Source: Actinomycetes bacterium
Lineage (GTDB): Bacteria > Actinomycetota > Actinomycetes > S36-B12 > CAIYMF01
Reading direction: 5' to 3'
Length of the DNA stretch: 40,463 nucleotides
Assembly (NCBI GenBank): GCA_029781935.1
Contig: JAKOVT010000194.1
Location: 1 to 40,463 of the forward strand
How positions within the stretch are numbered: position 1 is the first letter of the stretch; every line of letters starts with the position of its first letter. The notes below the pieces were generated by a model, which made no database searches, was not told the DNA's origin, and saw nothing but the letters and a program-made list of their open reading frames with translations. Position numbers and translations under genes: made by a program. Shown one piece after another: positions 38,159 to 40,463 of the stretch.

Positions 38159-38842
38159 TCAGGGGTCGAGCCGGTAGCCGAGTCCCGGCTCGGTGATGAT
38201 GTGACGCGGCGACGCAGGGTCGACCTCGAGCTTGCGCCTCAGCTGCCCCACGTACACGCGCAGGTAGTGGGTCTCGCGCTCGTACCCCGGTCCCCAGACC
38301 TCGGTCAGCAGCTGCTGCTGGGAGACCAGGCGACCCATGTTGCGTGCCAGCACCTCGAGCACGTGGTACTCGGTCGGTGTCAGCCGGACCTGCCGGCCGT
38401 CGCGCACGACGACGGCGGAGGCGAGGTCGACCGAGAAGCCCCCTGCATCGACCACCTGAGGCGCCCGGTCGGCTCCCGTCGCTGCGCCGCGTCGTACCGC
38501 AGCCCTCAGCCGGGCGAGCAGCTCGTTCATCTCGAACGGCTTGGTGACGTAGTCGTCCGCGCCGGCGTCGAGGGCCTCCACCTTCTCGTCGCTCGTCGTG
38601 CGCGCCGACAGCACCACGACGGGCACCGGGTTCCAGCCACGGATGCCGTGCAGCACCTCGATCCCGTCGAGATCGGGCAGGCCGAGATCGAGGACGACCA
38701 CATGGGGACGTATCCGAGCCAGCGCGTCCAGCGCCTGCCTGCCGGTGGCGGCGGTCGCCACGTCGTACCCGCGGGCCTTGAGATTGATGGCCAGGGCCCG
38801 CGCCAGCGCGACGTCGTCGTCCACGACGAGAACGCGTGTCAT
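38159..38842 (-). CDS. kdpE: KdpE-type OmpR-family response regulator
   Basis: A 227-residue regulator. The receiver has D8-D9-D10, phospho-acceptor D52 in VVVLDLGLPDLDG, and K101 in YVTKPFEM. The OmpR winged helix (about 130-225) has LTPTEYHVLEVLARN, QQQLLTEVWGPGY and HYLRVYVGQLRRKLE, the last being characteristic of KdpE. It should activate the kdpFABC high-affinity potassium pump. ATG 38842 overlaps the sensor stop (ATGA). No kdpFABC genes are visible; they may lie to the right of the window. Confidence 0.9.
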   Translation of the reverse strand: MTRVLVVDDDVALARALAINLKARGYDVATAATGRQALDALARIRPHVVVLDLGLPDLDGIEVLHGIRGWNPVPVVVLSARTTSDEKVEALDAGADDYVTKPFEMNELLARLRAAVRRGAATGADRAPQVVDAGGFSVDLASAVVVRDGRQVRLTPTEYHVLEVLARNMGRLVSQQQLLTEVWGPGYERETHYLRVYVGQLRRKLEVDPASPRHIITEPGLGYRLDP

Positions 38843-40463
38843 GACGGGTCATCGTCCTGCGTCGAGGCCGGGGCCAGCGGAACGGTGACCACCATGGTGA
38901 GGCCGCCGCCCGGCGTGTCCTCGACCTCGACTGAGGCGCCCACCGCGTCGGCCAGACCCCGGGCCACGGCAAGCCCGAGGCCGACGCCGGCCCCCGCCGG
39001 CACGTCGCCGAGCCGCTGGAACGGCTCGAACATCCGCTCCCGGTCCGCGGTGTCGACGCCGCGGCCCCGGTCCACGATGCGCAGCTGAAGGGTGCCCCCC
39101 GGCACCTCGGCCGCGCAGAGCCGCACCGGACGGTCGGCCGGCGAGTGGCGCACGGCGTTCTCCACGAGGTTCGCCACGCAGCGCTCGAGCAGCCCGGCGT
39201 CGGTCAGCAGCAGGGGCGCGCCGTCGTCCGTCTCGTCGAGGACGCGCCCCGCCGGCACGCCGTGCAACGCGCGCTGGAGCACCTCGTCGAGCGACGTCGG
39301 CTCGAGCCGGGGCCGCACCGCACCGGTCTGGATCCGGCTCAGGTCGAGCAGGTTCGCGACGAGCGCGTCGAGCCGGTCGGCGGCCGTCGAGGCATCGCGC
39401 AGCAGGGCGCGGCGGTCGCCGTCGTCGAGCCGGAGCTCGTCGTCCTGCAGGGTCGCGAGCGACGCCTTGATGCCGGCCAGCGGGGTGCGCAGGTCGTGGG
39501 AGACAGCGGTGAGCAGCGCGGTGCGCATGGCCTCGGACTCCCGGAGCCGGGTCGCGTCGGCCGCCTTCGTGGCGAGCCGGTCGCGATCGAGGACCGCGGC
39601 CGCCTGGGCGGCGAACGCGTCGAGGATGCGGCGGTCGCTCGCAGGGAGGGGGGCGCCCGAGAGGGCCAGCACCAGGCTCGGTCCCGCGTCGACGGCGACG
39701 TCGGCGCGATCGGGCGACGAGGGCGGCAGGTCTCCCGAGACCTCGATCACCGTCGTGGAGCCGTCGACGGTCTCGAACAGCGCGGCACTGCGCATGCCGA
39801 ACGTCTCGCGCGCCTGGTCGAGAAGCGCTCGGACGCCGTCGCGGCGCCGCAGCACTCCTGCCGACAGGGAGGCGAGCACGTTCGCCTCGGCCCCGCGCCG
39901 GGCCGCCTGCGCCGCCCGCACCGCACTGCGGTCGACGATCGTCGCGACCACGGCGCCGACCCCGACGAAGACCGCGATGGCGAAGGCGTTCTCGGGCTCC
40001 GCGATCGTGAAGGTCCCTACCGGAGGCACGAAGAAGAAGTTGGCGAGCAGGCTCGCCTCGATCGCCGTGACGATGGCGGGCGCGAGCCCGCCCACGAGCG
40101 CGGTGGCGACGACTCCGAGCAGGAACGCGAGCAGCACCGTGCTGAGGCTCAGCGCATCGCGTACGGGCAGGAGAAGCAGGGTCAGCAGCAGGGGAAGGGC
40201 CAGCCCGACCGCCCAGGACCACGCCCGGCGCGGCCCCCGGACGCGGCGGACGGAATCGCTCCCGTTCTGCCCGGCCGAGCGGGGATCTCGCGTGACGACG
40301 TGCACGTCGATCTCGCGCGAGTCGCGGACGATCAGGTCGGCCGTGCTCGGACGCAGCGCGGTGCTGAGCCGACCGCGTCGCGACGTGCCGACCACGACCT
40401 GGGTGCCGTTCACCGACCGTGCGAACTCGAGCACCGCCGACGGGATGTCGTCGCCCACGACGG
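38839..40463 (-). CDS. kdpD: KdpD-type sensor histidine kinase (5' end outside window)
   Basis: At least 541 residues; the frame is open to the right edge, so the N-terminal KdpD (Walker) domain is not visible. What is visible starts inside the universal-stress-like domain (VVVGTSRRGRLSTALRPSTADLIVR). Four closely spaced membrane helices follow (the DUF4118 region, about 80-170 of the visible part), then a GAF-like domain, the phospho-accepting histidine in LLTAVSHDLRTPLAGIKASL and an HATPase with N in LVENAVRHS and G-boxes DRGRGVD and GVGLGLAVARGL. It senses potassium limitation or turgor and phosphorylates KdpE, whose gene overlaps its stop by ATGA. Confidence 0.9.
   Translation of the reverse strand, partial: VVGDDIPSAVLEFARSVNGTQVVVGTSRRGRLSTALRPSTADLIVRDSREIDVHVVTRDPRSAGQNGSDSVRRVRGPRRAWSWAVGLALPLLLTLLLLPVRDALSLSTVLLAFLLGVVATALVGGLAPAIVTAIEASLLANFFFVPPVGTFTIAEPENAFAIAVFVGVGAVVATIVDRSAVRAAQAARRGAEANVLASLSAGVLRRRDGVRALLDQARETFGMRSAALFETVDGSTTVIEVSGDLPPSSPDRADVAVDAGPSLVLALSGAPLPASDRRILDAFAAQAAAVLDRDRLATKAADATRLRESEAMRTALLTAVSHDLRTPLAGIKASLATLQDDELRLDDGDRRALLRDASTAADRLDALVANLLDLSRIQTGAVRPRLEPTSLDEVLQRALHGVPAGRVLDETDDGAPLLLTDAGLLERCVANLVENAVRHSPADRPVRLCAAEVPGGTLQLRIVDRGRGVDTADRERMFEPFQRLGDVPAGAGVGLGLAVARGLADAVGASVEVEDTPGGGLTMVVTVPLAPASTQDDDPS

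Noticed and set aside
1-40463. Insertion sequences, prophage, CRISPR arrays, tRNA or rRNA genes
   Set aside because: No transposase, integrase, regularly spaced direct repeats or tRNA-like cloverleaf sequence was noticed anywhere in the window.

Overview
The window reads as a chromosomal segment of a high-GC Actinomycetota (actinobacterium). The sequence is about 70 percent G+C or more with strongly G/C-ended codons. Genes are packed with GTGA/ATGA start-stop overlaps, GTG and even TTG starts are common, and several start codons look leaderless (a TANNNT hexamer 6-8 nt upstream and no Shine-Dalgarno). Characteristic families are a Pls/PosA-type peptide synthetase, a NhaA-DsbA fusion and a CsoR-type operator. 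I see no rRNA, tRNA, CRISPR array, insertion sequence or phage gene. The genus cannot be fixed from this alone.

Layout. 1-7.2 kb: the 3' part of a VPS62-like protein, a tiny MbcA/ParS-type domain protein, then a polymer-peptide module. That module is a one-module NRPS with the Pls-type membrane/C-terminal region, an overlapping M1 metallopeptidase, and a convergent phosphopantetheinyl transferase that could activate the NRPS carrier domain. 7.2-15 kb, almost all minus strand: NhaA fused to a DsbA-like domain, a CPBP protease fused to a second membrane domain, a small membrane protein, a three-gene signalling operon (receiver-only protein, NarL-type regulator, histidine kinase) and a DoxX protein behind a clear operator palindrome. 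15-24.5 kb: a membrane-anchored serine hydrolase, a BcsA-like glycosyltransferase overlapping a secreted GH18 protein with chitin-binding modules, a cyclopropane-fatty-acid synthase, three small unknown proteins (one very acidic) and a DUF72 protein.

24.5-31.2 kb: a TlpA-like thioredoxin with a CsoR-type operator on its promoter, a Kef-type antiporter, and a likely four-gene surface operon read from right to left: TasA-like SipW-dependent secreted protein, SipW-type signal peptidase, LamG secreted protein, and a GGDEF-EAL cyclic-di-GMP enzyme. A strong hairpin follows the first gene and a second hairpin covers its ribosome binding site. 31.2-34.3 kb: a leaderless 66-residue protein, glucose-6-phosphate dehydrogenase, a MarR regulator and an AEC-type permease. 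34.3-38.2 kb: an aromatic meta-cleavage island with a 2Fe-2S ferredoxin, IclR regulator, SDR-fold protein, catechol 2,3-dioxygenase and tautomerase. The window ends with kdpE and the 3' part of kdpD.

Most candidate novelty lies in the TasA/SipW/LamG/c-di-GMP operon, the GT2-GH18 pair and the Pls-like NRPS/M1/PPTase module. Family calls come from reading motifs by eye; no database search was run.
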